A stretch of DNA of 64,000 nt, taken from contig NZ_JOFZ01000004.1 in assembly GCF_000721265.1 (NCBI RefSeq), positions 62,001 to 126,000 on the forward strand, written 5' to 3'. The notes below the pieces were generated by a model. That model ran no database searches and was not told the origin of the DNA. It saw only the letters and a list, made by a program, of their open reading frames with translations. Shown here piece by piece: positions 1-8,490 of this stretch. Both the position numbers and the translations under genes were made by a program. How positions within the stretch are numbered: position 1 is the first letter of the stretch; each line of letters begins with the position of its first letter. The stretch is from Streptomyces sp. NRRL F-5126 (lineage in GTDB: Bacteria; Actinomycetota; Actinomycetes; Streptomycetales; Streptomycetaceae).

Positions 1-1
1 G

Positions 2-730
2 GACGTCGACGAGTACGACCTGCCGTCCGGCCAGACCATGCCGGAACAGCTGGCGCGGTTGGGCTATCGGCCGCAGGACATCCGTGCGGTGATCGTCACC
101 CACTTCCACGAGGATCACATCGGTGCCCTGAACCTGTTCGGGCACGCCCCGGTGTATCTGGGTGCGGCCGAATACGCGGCTCGGGATGCCAAGGTGCTCG
201 GCCTGATACCGCTGGCCTACCCGCCGTCTGTCGCGGCGGTCACCGACTGGCGGCCGATCGAGTTCAGCGGCGCGGCCATCGGCGGATTCACCGGCTCGGC
301 CGACCTGTTCGGAGACGGGAGCGTGCTCGCCCTGCCCACTCCGGGACACAGCCCCGGCAGCACCAGCGTGCTGGTGGATCACCGGTTGCTGCTGACCGGG
401 GACGCGATGTACACCATCCATCATCTCGCGGTGGACCAGGTGCGGGCGTTCCAGCCCGGCGAACAGGCGCGGTATGTCGACTCGATACGCCGAATCCAGT
501 GGCTCCGCCGCGAATTCCCCGAGCTGGTCATCCTCACCGCACACGACCACACCGAGTACGGTGCGCGGCTGATCGCCGGGCTCGCCGGTGGCGAACTGTC
601 CGATGCGGATTTGGCCTGGGGCAAGTCCTACGAGCGGGCCACCTTCGACGAACTGGCCAACCTCAACCCGGCCCGGCTGCCACGCTTCGTCCCGGCCGCG
701 GACGGTGGCCCGGTCGGTCACGCGGCCTGA
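2..730 (+). CDS. Metallo-beta-lactamase-fold hydrolase, AHL-lactonase-like (5' partial)
   Basis: The frame is open from base 2 without a stop and the protein clearly continues upstream of the window, so the ATG at 38 is probably internal. The zinc-binding signature HFHEDH follows a hydrophobic strand (VIVTHFHEDHIGAL). Downstream come PTPGHSPGS (metal His), LTGDAMY (bridging Asp) and LTAHD (last His), the motif order of the N-acyl-homoserine lactonase branch of the MBL fold. Family members hydrolyse lactones or similar esters; the substrate here cannot be read from sequence. It lies outside the repeat at 1023-1088 and about 600 bp before the catabolic island, so it may or may not belong to that pathway. 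Confidence 0.85.
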   Translation, partial: DVDEYDLPSGQTMPEQLARLGYRPQDIRAVIVTHFHEDHIGALNLFGHAPVYLGAAEYAARDAKVLGLIPLAYPPSVAAVTDWRPIEFSGAAIGGFTGSADLFGDGSVLALPTPGHSPGSTSVLVDHRLLLTGDAMYTIHHLAVDQVRAFQPGEQARYVDSIRRIQWLRREFPELVILTAHDHTEYGARLIAGLAGGELSDADLAWGKSYERATFDELANLNPARLPRFVPAADGGPVGHAA

Positions 731-1243
731 CCACGCCTCTCGGACGGCACCTCTTCGCCGCCGGGAGTCCGCTCGTGACACGGCGCACTCGGCTGCTGCC
801 GGCGAGTTCCTCGAAGAGCGCGGTACACCGTGTGCCGGTGACCGTCTCCTTCGGGACAGGGCGGCCCGAGGGCCGGCTGGGGCTGGGGCGATCGCCGAGG
901 CATGCCGCCATCGAGCAGGTCCGGTGGCAGTCGACGGCGCCGGGCGTGACCCGTGTGCGGCACACACGCAAGTCATGCCCCGATGAGTTGGTTTCGGTGC
1001 GTACCCGAGCATCCCCATCGTGGGTGACCCTGTCGCTCCCAGGAAGGGCGGGGAGAACGATGCGCGGCGCGTGTGGTCGTAGCGTTCGGCACAGGGCCGG
1101 TACAACACACTGAGCGTTGAGCCGGGGAAGGCGGCCGCCGCCCCGGCGGTTCCGCACGCGCGGCGATCAAGTCCTGGCGCGACTACGCAAGCCGCGGCCG
1201 CCTGCCGCACGAGCCACGAGCCTCGTCCACATGTTGCCCCTCC
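731..1243. other. Non-coding stretch before the catabolic island
   Basis: About 500 bp with no frame I would call a gene. The open frames on both strands have proline/arginine-rich shadow composition and no ribosome-binding site. The only structure seen is the copy A direct repeat at 1023-1088. Confidence 0.5.
1023..1088 (+). repeat. Flanking direct repeat, copy A
   Basis: This 66-bp stretch aligns without gaps to 9353-9418 at 52 of 66 positions. The ends are nearly identical (GGTGACCCTG at the start, GTGTGGTCGTAGCGT near the end) and the middle is divergent. Weaker similarity extends about 40 bp to the left at the same offset. The two copies sit just outside the catabolic island in the same orientation. 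They could be remnants of a mobile element or insertion event; no transposase is visible. Confidence 0.6.
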
Positions 1244-1272
1244 TTGACACGCGGGTGGGCCCCGGGCAATCT
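1244..1272 (+). promoter_or_regulatory. Promoter of the hydroxylase operon
   Basis: TTGACA (1244-1249), a 17-bp spacer, then CAATCT (1267-1272), which has the key A and T of a -10 hexamer. The predicted transcript start is near 1279, directly before the operator at 1281-1305. The minus-strand operon uses the same layout at 9184-9213. Confidence 0.6.
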
Positions 1273-1280
1273 GAGTGCGG

Positions 1281-1305
1281 AAATGAACCTAATCATTAGG
1301 TCTAA
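1281..1305 (+). promoter_or_regulatory. Operator, copy 1 (ACCTAAT-C-ATTAGGT)
   Basis: A perfect 7-1-7 palindrome at 1287-1301 lies inside a 25-bp block that recurs in inverted orientation at 9157-9181 with one mismatch. It sits just downstream of the predicted transcript start, where a bound repressor would block initiation or elongation. The FCD/GntR protein encoded at 4178-4873 is the obvious candidate ligand-responsive repressor (inference). Confidence 0.75.
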
Positions 1306-1335
1306 AATGAAGTGTCGAACCTGGAGGAGCGCGCC

Positions 1336-2958
1336 ATGATCCATGACTCCTACGACGTCGATGTCGCCGTCGTCGGCTACGGTCCGACGGGCCTGGTCGC
1401 CGCTTCGATACTGGGCGGGATGGGCCACCGCGTCGTTGTCGTCGAGCGCCATCCACACCTGTACGGCCTGCCCCGGCTCACACACATCGACGGGGAGACC
1501 GCGCGTATCGTCCAGGCGGCCGCGGACGTCGATGTGGCCCTGCGTGCCAGCCAGGCGCTGGACCACTTCACCTATCTCAACGCGGATGGCGAAACCCTGG
1601 TGGAGCTGCCCTGGGCGGGGGAGTCCTGTGGACACCCGGCCCACATCTCGATGTATCAACCCGATATCGAGAACGCGATCGACGAACGGGTGCGGCAGTA
1701 CCCGAATGTCGTCCGCCTGTCGGGGTGGCAGGCCACGGATCTTCGCGTCGTGCCCGACCAGGTCGAGCTGACGGCGCGGCCGGCGTACGACGGGACACGG
1801 CTGCCGGATTCGCCGGACGACGGCAAGGTGGTGATCCGGTGCAGTTACCTGCTCGGTGCGGATGGCGCCAACAGCTTCGTGCGTACGGCACTCGGGATCG
1901 GGCAGACCGACTTCGGCGTCGACGAACGCTGGTTGAACATCGACACGAAGATGCTGCGCCCCCTGCCGAAGCGGTTCAACCACACCATGCTGTTCTGTGA
2001 CCCCGCAAGGCCCCATATGTTCATGCCGATCGGCCAGGAGCGTCAGCGCTTCGAGTTCGCCGCGCTGGCGGGTGAGGACAAAGATTCGCTCGAGGACAGC
2101 GATCGGGCCTGGCAGTGGTTGTCGCAGACCCACGGCCTGGGCCCCGGCGACATCGAGATCATCCGGCAGGTCCTGTACCCGATCAGGGCCAGGATGGCCG
2201 ACTCCTGGAGCTATGGAGGCCGAGTGTTCCTGATGGGCGACGCGGCCCACACCATGCCGCCGACGATGGGTCAGGGGGCCTGTTCCGGCATGAGGGACGC
2301 GATAGCCCTCGCGTGGAAGCTCGACCTGGTGCTGCGCGGACGTGCCGCCGAGGACCTGCTGGCGACCTACGAGACGGAGCGAACGCCGCACGCCAGGTCC
2401 ATCGTCGAGACGTCGGTCCTGCTGGGCGAGGTCGCCTACACAATGGACCCGGCACGAGCCGCCGCGCGCGACGAGGCGTTCCGCAGCGGTTCCATGCCAC
2501 CGCCGCCCCCGTTCCCCGTCCTTGGAACCGGAGTCATCCAGACAACCGATGACGGCCGGCCCGCGCCGTCCGCGGGAACCCTCGCCCCTCAGGGCGTCGT
2601 GTCCACCCCCGACGGCCGGACGGGACGGTTCGACGACGTGTTCGGGCATGGCTTCACGCTGGTGGCACGCACAGGGCTCGGCGGGCTGCTCGACCGCGAG
2701 CAGAGAAAGTTTCTCGACGAGATCGGCTGTACTTTGCACACGCTGACCGACGGCGAGGCAGGATCCTTCCAGGACGATGCGCGGACATACACGCGGCACT
2801 TGGACGAGAACGGGGCCGACGTGCTCATAAGCCGCCCGGACTTCGTGGTCTTCGGGTCGTGCGCCGCCGCCGATGTGGGTGTGCTGATCGCGCAACTCCG
2901 GTCCGAATTGCACTACATCGGGCCGTCGGCCACCCAGCAGCCGGTAGTCACACGATGA
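1336..2958 (+). CDS. FAD-dependent aromatic hydroxylase (UbiH/MhpA-like)
   Basis: A 540-aa class A flavoprotein monooxygenase, expected to use NAD(P)H and O2 to hydroxylate an aromatic or heteroaromatic ring in the cytoplasm. Visible motifs are the N-terminal dinucleotide fold GYGPTG (residues 14-19), the DG motif LGADGAN (about 174-180), and the GD motif FLMGDAAHTMPP (about 298-309). The C-terminal part resembles the thioredoxin-like tail of 3-(3-hydroxyphenyl)propionate hydroxylases. ATG 1336 is preferred over GTG 1312 because GGAGGA lies 7 bp upstream. The stop overlaps the next start as ATGA, so the two genes are translationally coupled. Transcription should be controlled by the operator at 1281-1305. 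The substrate is unknown. Confidence 0.9.
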   Translation: MIHDSYDVDVAVVGYGPTGLVAASILGGMGHRVVVVERHPHLYGLPRLTHIDGETARIVQAAADVDVALRASQALDHFTYLNADGETLVELPWAGESCGHPAHISMYQPDIENAIDERVRQYPNVVRLSGWQATDLRVVPDQVELTARPAYDGTRLPDSPDDGKVVIRCSYLLGADGANSFVRTALGIGQTDFGVDERWLNIDTKMLRPLPKRFNHTMLFCDPARPHMFMPIGQERQRFEFAALAGEDKDSLEDSDRAWQWLSQTHGLGPGDIEIIRQVLYPIRARMADSWSYGGRVFLMGDAAHTMPPTMGQGACSGMRDAIALAWKLDLVLRGRAAEDLLATYETERTPHARSIVETSVLLGEVAYTMDPARAAARDEAFRSGSMPPPPPFPVLGTGVIQTTDDGRPAPSAGTLAPQGVVSTPDGRTGRFDDVFGHGFTLVARTGLGGLLDREQRKFLDEIGCTLHTLTDGEAGSFQDDARTYTRHLDENGADVLISRPDFVVFGSCAAADVGVLIAQLRSELHYIGPSATQQPVVTR

Positions 2959-4058
2959 CCACACCGAACCCCGACCCGACGAACTCCACGCCGGCGCAGA
3001 AGCTGCTGGCCGCGCAGTGGCGGTCGATGACCCCGGCCCGCATGTTCGACTACGGCATGCTGCCCGACGACATCGCCCGCATGCGGACCATGACCGCCGA
3101 GGGCGCGGCATGGGACGTCGCCGCCGAGTCACTGGCCGACGACCAGGAGCGCCGCGCACTGGGGGCGCTGCGCGACGGCCATCGGGTCACAGCCGTCGAG
3201 GCGTACCGCGCTGCCGTCGCCGACCTGGTCTTCGCGCAGATGGCATTCAATGACGACACGCCGCGCAAGCACCGGATATACGACCGACTGAGTTCGATGC
3301 TGTCCACGGTCTCCGGCCTCCTGGGCGACCGGTTCGAAAAGGTGGAGCTGGGATTCGGCTCGCGACATCTGGTGGGCTGGCTGGTCAGGCCACCAGAAGG
3401 TGAGGCGCGCGGCACGGTGGTCGTGTTCGGCGGCCAGAGCGGGTGGGGTGCGGCGTACTGGCGCCATGCCGACGCGCTGGCCGCGCGCGGCCTCGCGACC
3501 ATCATGGCCGAGGGGCCCGGCCAGGGGGAGACCCGGCTTCGGCACGGTGTCCTCCTCGACGTGGACATCCCCGCCGCCTACAGCAGGTACGTCGACTTTG
3601 TGCACGAGAACCCGTCGCTGGGCTCCGCGACGGGAGTCTTCGGCAACAGCCTCGGAGGCCTCTACGCGGCGCTCACAGCGGCGGCGGACCGCCGGGTGCG
3701 GGCCTGCTGCGTAAACGGCGCACCGGCTCGGCCGTCGTTGCTCGGACATCGCAGCTTCGATGAACAGGCCGCGGCCATGCTGGGCACGGACGACCCCGAC
3801 CGCATCGCCGCGAATTTCCGCCGGCTTGCATTCGACCCCCGCCGGGCGCACATCGACTGCCCCCTGCTGGTTCTGCATGGCGGGCACGACGTGCTGTTCG
3901 AACTCCAGGCACAGCAGCCCTTCCTCGACGGCACCCGCGACGGCGCGGACCGGACGCTGCGCGTCTGGCCGGACGGTGACCACACCGTCTACAACCACTG
4001 CCAGGAGCGCACGTCATTCGTCGCCGACTGGTTCGCCGACATGCTCGCGCGGGGTTGA
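2955..4058 (+). CDS. Alpha/beta hydrolase, FrsA/DHPON-hydrolase-like
   Basis: A 367-aa protein with a helical N-terminal region before an alpha/beta hydrolase core. The nucleophile elbow is GNSLG (Ser about 232), with an acid in HGGHD and a late histidine in DGDHTVYNH. This long-N-terminus layout is shared by FrsA-type esterases and by the C-C bond-cleaving 2,6-dihydroxypseudooxynicotine hydrolase. Coupling to a ring hydroxylase (ATGA overlap at 2955) fits removal of an acyl side chain from a hydroxylated ring, but an ester substrate is equally possible. The start is set by the overlap; the longer upstream frame is a shadow of the hydroxylase gene. Confidence 0.8.
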   Translation: MTTPNPDPTNSTPAQKLLAAQWRSMTPARMFDYGMLPDDIARMRTMTAEGAAWDVAAESLADDQERRALGALRDGHRVTAVEAYRAAVADLVFAQMAFNDDTPRKHRIYDRLSSMLSTVSGLLGDRFEKVELGFGSRHLVGWLVRPPEGEARGTVVVFGGQSGWGAAYWRHADALAARGLATIMAEGPGQGETRLRHGVLLDVDIPAAYSRYVDFVHENPSLGSATGVFGNSLGGLYAALTAAADRRVRACCVNGAPARPSLLGHRSFDEQAAAMLGTDDPDRIAANFRRLAFDPRRAHIDCPLLVLHGGHDVLFELQAQQPFLDGTRDGADRTLRVWPDGDHTVYNHCQERTSFVADWFADMLARG

Positions 4059-4141
4059 CGGCTGCGCGGATCGGCCCGGTAGTGGAGGCAACGGCGGCAC
4101 CGGCACTGGCCGGCCGGCCTCAAGCGCGGGATGTGCCGCCC

Positions 4142-4171
4142 CTGACCTGGGCCACGACGTGCTCCTATAAT
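4142..4171 (+). promoter_or_regulatory. Promoter of a leaderless GntR gene
   Basis: CTGACC (4142-4147), an 18-bp spacer and a perfect TATAAT (4166-4171). The ATG at 4178 begins 7 bases after the -10 box, so the predicted transcript start coincides with the start codon. No Shine-Dalgarno sequence is possible. The island operator is absent here, so the regulator appears not to be controlled by that site. Confidence 0.65.
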
Positions 4172-4177
4172 GAAAAC

Positions 4178-4873
4178 ATGGTGGACGTGGCGCTCACAGG
4201 GATGACGCGGGCCGAGGCGGTCGGCCGGCACGTCCGGCGCGTGATCGCCGAGCGCGGTTTGCGGCCCGGTGCGCTGATCGGAACCAAGACGAGCATCCGT
4301 GAGTCGGTGGGTGTCGCCAAGGCGACGATGAACGAGGCAGTGCGACTGCTGGAGTCGCAGGGCGTCGTCGTCGCCAGGCCGGGTCCTGGTGGCGGGTTGT
4401 TCGTCGCACGGCACGACCCGGTGGTCAAGCTCGGGCAGAGTCTGCTGACGGTGGGGGGTGCGCCCGTCACGGTCGCAGACGCCGTCGTCGTCCGCGAACT
4501 GCTCGAACCGCGGATCATCGTGGATGCGGCCAGGTGCCGTACGCAGGACGACATCGCCGTCATCACCAGCCGGTCTGCGGCGTTGGCGGAGGTGGTCGAC
4601 GACCCGGACGCCTTCGTGCACGCGGTGTGGGAACTGCACCGTGCCCTTGCACGTACAAGCCCCAACCGGATCCTGCGCGAGACCTACCTCTCGATGTTGC
4701 AGTTCATCGATGCGGAGACGGTGGGGGTGAGTTCGGCCGAGGAAGAGGCCGGCCATCGCCGTTACAAGCGAGGGCGCCTTCGGCTGCACCAGCACATCGC
4801 GGAGGCCGTCGTGGCGGGCGACGTGAGCCGGGCCGCCGACCTCGCCCGCGAGCACTCCCTGACGGAGGAATAG
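4178..4873 (+). CDS. GntR-family regulator, FadR/FCD subgroup
   Basis: A 231-aa protein. An N-terminal winged helix (about residues 9-75, with IRESVGVAKATMNEAVRLLESQG as helix-turn-helix) precedes an all-helical FCD ligand domain containing the metal/ligand histidines (ELHRALA, LHQHIAEAV). FCD regulators usually repress catabolic operons and release DNA on binding a pathway acid. It stands between the two arms of the island, and each arm starts with the same palindrome, so it is the likely repressor of both. The upstream in-frame extension to 4055 is rejected because TATAAT directly precedes ATG 4178. Confidence 0.88.
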   Translation: MVDVALTGMTRAEAVGRHVRRVIAERGLRPGALIGTKTSIRESVGVAKATMNEAVRLLESQGVVVARPGPGGGLFVARHDPVVKLGQSLLTVGGAPVTVADAVVVRELLEPRIIVDAARCRTQDDIAVITSRSAALAEVVDDPDAFVHAVWELHRALARTSPNRILRETYLSMLQFIDAETVGVSSAEEEAGHRRYKRGRLRLHQHIAEAVVAGDVSRAADLAREHSLTEE

Positions 4874-4892
4874 CGAGGCCGGCGACCCCGGT

Positions 4893-6092
4893 TCACGCCG
4901 GGTCGGTCGTGGTGATCCACGCATGGATCGCGTCGGCGTCCGCATCGAGTACGGGCGGCGCGCGGTGCTCACGCCTCGTGGTTTCGAACTCCTCTCCCGA
5001 AGTGACGCGGAAGAAGCGGAGCGGTGGGCCCGGCAGTTCCATGGGCCCGATCGTCGCGTGGTCCACCGTGATCTTGAGGCCCTGCGATTCGAGCTGCGGC
5101 CATGCGTAGACCTCGTCAAGTGTCCGCACGCGTCCGGCGGGCACCCCCGCCGCCTCCAGGCGCCCCAGCAGGTGTGCGGCCGTCAGGCCCGCGAACGACT
5201 TCTCCAACTCGTCGATCACCAGGTCCCGATGGGCCACTCGATCCGCGTTGGTGGCGAGGTAGGGCCGCTCGGCGTCAAGGTCGAACTCGGCGCACAGCCG
5301 CCGCCACAGCGCCTCGCTGCCGCATGCCAGTTGCACACTGCCGTCGGCGCAGCGGAAAAGGCCGTACGGGCTGATCGACGGGTGGTGGTTGCCTCCGGCC
5401 CGGCCCAGAACACCGCCGACCGTCCAGGCGGTGCCTTGGTAGGCGTGCACACCGACACCGGCCGCGAGCAAGGATGTACGCACAACCTGGCCGAGGCCCG
5501 TCCGGCCGCGCTCGTGCAAGGCACTCACCGTGCCGAACGCCCCGTACATGCCGGCGAGTAGGTCGGTGATCGGTACACCCATCCGCTGGGGCTCGTCGGG
5601 GACAGGACCCGTGAGGGACATCAGCCCCGTCTCCCCCTGCGCGATCTGGTCGTAGCCCGCCCGCGCGGCCTCCGGACCGTCATGGCCGAAGCCGCTGATC
5701 GACAGCGTCACCAGTCCGGGGTTCAACTCGGCCAGCCTCACTGGGTCGAAGCCGAGTCGTGCGAGAGCGCCGGGCCGGAAGTTCTCGATGAGCACGTCGG
5801 CGCGCCGCAGCAGCAAGGTGAGAGTGTGGAGGTCTGCCTCGTCGGTCAGGTCGAGGGCCACCGACTCCTTGTTCCGGTTGGCCGCGAAGAAGTACGTCGA
5901 TTCACGCTCGCCGCCGGGCGGCCGCACGAACGGCGGACCCCAGCCCCGGGAGTCGTCACCGGGGCCGGGGCGCTCGACCTTGATCACCCGGGCGCCGAGA
6001 TCGCCCAGCATCATGGCAGCGTGCGGGCCGGCCAGGGCGCGGCTGAGGTCGATCACCAGGATGCCCGCGAGCGGGCCTGCCGGCGCGGTCAT
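4893..6092 (-). CDS. Type III CoA-transferase (CaiB/BaiF family)
   Basis: A 399-aa family III CoA-transferase. It has the N-terminal signature DLSRALAGPHAAMMLGDLGA, the motif NRNKESVALDL, and GYDQIAQGETGLMS carrying the conserved aspartate that forms the acyl intermediate. It should move CoA from a donor thioester to a carboxylic acid, probably an acid product of the island's pathway. It is the last gene of the minus-strand operon; its ATG (6092) overlaps the aldehyde dehydrogenase stop as ATGA. The neighbours suggest the acid comes from the preceding aldehyde oxidation (inference). Confidence 0.9.
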   Translation of the reverse strand: MTAPAGPLAGILVIDLSRALAGPHAAMMLGDLGARVIKVERPGPGDDSRGWGPPFVRPPGGERESTYFFAANRNKESVALDLTDEADLHTLTLLLRRADVLIENFRPGALARLGFDPVRLAELNPGLVTLSISGFGHDGPEAARAGYDQIAQGETGLMSLTGPVPDEPQRMGVPITDLLAGMYGAFGTVSALHERGRTGLGQVVRTSLLAAGVGVHAYQGTAWTVGGVLGRAGGNHHPSISPYGLFRCADGSVQLACGSEALWRRLCAEFDLDAERPYLATNADRVAHRDLVIDELEKSFAGLTAAHLLGRLEAAGVPAGRVRTLDEVYAWPQLESQGLKITVDHATIGPMELPGPPLRFFRVTSGEEFETTRREHRAPPVLDADADAIHAWITTTDPA

Positions 6093-7630
6093 AGAGCGGC
6101 CTCCGGCTGCCCCCGACCGATGCGTACGTTGACCTGCTTGATGGTCGTGAACGCCTCGAGCATGCCCTCGAGCGAGAACTCCCGACCGGTTCCGCTCTGC
6201 TTCAGGCCGCCGTAGGACTGGCCCACCATCTGGCCGCCGGCCTGGTTGACCTGGATCCATCCCGATTCCACTCGGCCTGCCGCCGCCAGCGCGCGGCTCA
6301 GATCGTTGCACCAGAGATAGGCGGCGAGCCCGTAGTGGGAGTCGTTGGCCATCGCGATGACCTCTTCGTCGGTGCGCCACGGGATCGCGACCATGACAGG
6401 ACCGAAGATCTCCTCGCGGGCAAGCCGCCAGGCGTTGTCGGCACGGGAGAACACGGTGGGACCCATGAAGAGCCCGTCGAAGGAGGAGCTCAGACCGTCG
6501 AGGGCGACCTCGACGTCGCGTCGGGTCCGTCCGTCCAGCACGTAGTCCCGGACGCGTTCGTACTGACTGAGGTTGATCAGACTGCCCATGTCCGTGGTCT
6601 CGTCGAGCGGGTCGCCGACCGTCAGCGAACGCAACCGGCGCACGGTGGCGTCGAGCACCCTGTCGTACACGTCCTCGTGCACGAACAACCGGGAGCCCGC
6701 GGTGCAGGACTGGCCCTGCCGGGTGATGCGCATGCCGGCGAGGACGCCCGTCACGGTCTCGTCGATCCGCTCCGGGGAGGCGGCGTCCGGCCACACGACG
6801 GTCGGGCTCTTGCCCCCCAGTTCCAGCGAGACGGGGACGAGGCGGTCTCCCGCCGTGGCGCCCACCGAACGCCCGACGGCGGTGGATCCGGTGAACGAGA
6901 CCTTGTTCACTCCGGGATGCCCGGCCAGTACGGCCCCGCACTCCGTCCCGTAACCGGTCAGGATGTTGAGCACTCCTGGTGGCAGGTAGGGCGCGCACAG
7001 CTCGGCGAGGCGGAGCACGGCCAGTGGCGCCTCCTCCGAGGCCTTGACGACGATCGTGTTTCCGGCCGCCAACGCCGCGGGGATCTTCATACCGGCGATC
7101 ATCAACGGTGAGTTCCACGGCAGGATGGCGCCGACCACGCCGACCGGTTCGCGCTGCGTGTACTGCAACTGGTCGGCACCGGCCGGGAGCACGACGCCCT
7201 TGACCTCGGACGCGACGCCGCCGAAGTACCGGAACAGCGTGGCGAGTGTGATCGCCTCGGGCCGTGCCTGGGGGCGCAGGGCGTTGCCGGTGTCCGCGGC
7301 GGTGAGCAGCGCCAGTTCCTCGGCGTGCTCGGACAATACGCCGGCGATCGACAGGAGCGCCTGCTGTCGATCTGTGAAATGCCGGCGGCGCCAGCCGGGC
7401 AGCGCGGTGTGGGCCGCCGCCACAGCGCGCTCCACGTCGGCCACCCGCGCCCGCGGCACCCGCCCCAGCCGGACCTGGTGGCGCGACGGCGCGAACACGT
7501 CGATCCACTCGTCCGCCGCTGCCGCAACCCGTTGGCCGCCGATGACCATCGGCACATCGCCTCGGTCGTCGAGCACAGACGCCCGCACCACCGTCGCAAC
7601 CCCGGACCCGGCCTGCCCTCTGCTCGTCAC
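6089..7630 (-). CDS. NAD(P)-dependent aldehyde dehydrogenase
   Basis: A 513-aa ALDH-superfamily enzyme of normal length. It shows the cofactor motif LPWNSPL, the general-base region LELGGKSP and the catalytic cysteine in GQSCTAGSR (Cys about 309). It oxidises an aldehyde to the acid; the substrate is not readable, though the subgroup resembles enzymes acting on aromatic or semialdehyde intermediates. The GTG start at 7630 overlaps the preceding stop (GTGA), and its own stop overlaps the CoA-transferase start. This implies strict co-expression and a sequence of aldehyde to acid to CoA ester. Confidence 0.92.
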   Translation of the reverse strand: MTSRGQAGSGVATVVRASVLDDRGDVPMVIGGQRVAAAADEWIDVFAPSRHQVRLGRVPRARVADVERAVAAAHTALPGWRRRHFTDRQQALLSIAGVLSEHAEELALLTAADTGNALRPQARPEAITLATLFRYFGGVASEVKGVVLPAGADQLQYTQREPVGVVGAILPWNSPLMIAGMKIPAALAAGNTIVVKASEEAPLAVLRLAELCAPYLPPGVLNILTGYGTECGAVLAGHPGVNKVSFTGSTAVGRSVGATAGDRLVPVSLELGGKSPTVVWPDAASPERIDETVTGVLAGMRITRQGQSCTAGSRLFVHEDVYDRVLDATVRRLRSLTVGDPLDETTDMGSLINLSQYERVRDYVLDGRTRRDVEVALDGLSSSFDGLFMGPTVFSRADNAWRLAREEIFGPVMVAIPWRTDEEVIAMANDSHYGLAAYLWCNDLSRALAAAGRVESGWIQVNQAGGQMVGQSYGGLKQSGTGREFSLEGMLEAFTTIKQVNVRIGRGQPEAAL

Positions 7631-8490
7631 GGTCGGTACTCCTGTCGCGCGGCCAGATCGGCCCGGCTCACGATCGGCGTGCTGATCACACCGATGTTCT
7701 CGACCTCGACCCGGACGGTGTCGCCGGCGGTCAGATACACCGGTGGCTTCATGCCGAGTCCCACGCCGGCCGGGGTGCCGGTCGCGATCACGTCGCCCGG
7801 CCTCAGCGACACCGTGTCGGTGATGTAGGCGATGATCGACGGGACGTCATGGATCAGATCCCTGGTGTTGCCGAGCTGCATGACCGAGTCGCCGACCCGG
7901 GTCCGCAGCGTCAGCGAGTTCGGGTCGCCGATCTCGTCGGCTGTGACGACCACAGGGCCGATCGGCCCTGTGCGGTCAGCGTTCTTGCCCAGCGTGAACT
8001 GCGCCGTCTCCAACTGCTTCTTGCGCGCGCTGAGGTCGTTGAAGCCGGTGTATCCCAGCACGTGACGAGAGGCCGTAGCACGATCCGCGGACCAGACCGT
8101 GTCGGCGATGATCACCGCGAGCTCGACCTCCCAGTCCAGGCCGTCCTCGTTCGGCGGCACCGGCACAGGGTCGCCGTCCACGACGAGGGTGTCGGCCCAC
8201 CGTCCGAAGATCATCGGCACTTTGGGCGTGTCCAGACCTGAATGTTCCCTGGATTCGTCACCGTGCGCGTGGTAGTTGATGCCGACACAGAACACCCGCG
8301 CCGTGTGCGGCACAGGCGGTGCCTCGACGAGATCGGCACGGACGAGCCGCTCGCCCACCCGGACCGCACGCGCCATGGCCGATCGCGGATCGGCATAGAA
8401 GACGCCGACCTCACCCAGCGGGACGACGTGGCTCCCGTCCACAGCGCCGATGTGCCGCGATCCGTTGTCGACGTATCCGATGAGCTTCAC
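7627..8490 (-). CDS. Fumarylacetoacetate hydrolase-family protein
   Basis: A 287-aa FAH-fold protein. It has the metal-binding segment GLDWEVELAVII (acidic cluster), the conserved GPIGPVVV and the C-terminal LRPGDVIATGTPAGVG. Family members are Mg/Mn-dependent acylpyruvases, hydratases, isomerases or decarboxylases acting on 2-oxo-acids from ring cleavage. It starts at GTG 8490, overlapping the upstream stop (GTGA), and is itself overlapped by the ALDH start. Its presence argues that the pathway passes through a dioxo or 2-oxo acid after ring or side-chain cleavage. Confidence 0.88.
   Translation of the reverse strand: MKLIGYVDNGSRHIGAVDGSHVVPLGEVGVFYADPRSAMARAVRVGERLVRADLVEAPPVPHTARVFCVGINYHAHGDESREHSGLDTPKVPMIFGRWADTLVVDGDPVPVPPNEDGLDWEVELAVIIADTVWSADRATASRHVLGYTGFNDLSARKKQLETAQFTLGKNADRTGPIGPVVVTADEIGDPNSLTLRTRVGDSVMQLGNTRDLIHDVPSIIAYITDTVSLRPGDVIATGTPAGVGLGMKPPVYLTAGDTVRVEVENIGVISTPIVSRADLAARQEYRP

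Noticed and set aside
1183..3159. 658-codon open frame on the minus strand opposite the hydroxylase
   Set aside because: Antisense shadow caused by high GC; the plus strand has a clear flavin monooxygenase with intact motifs and a ribosome-binding site.
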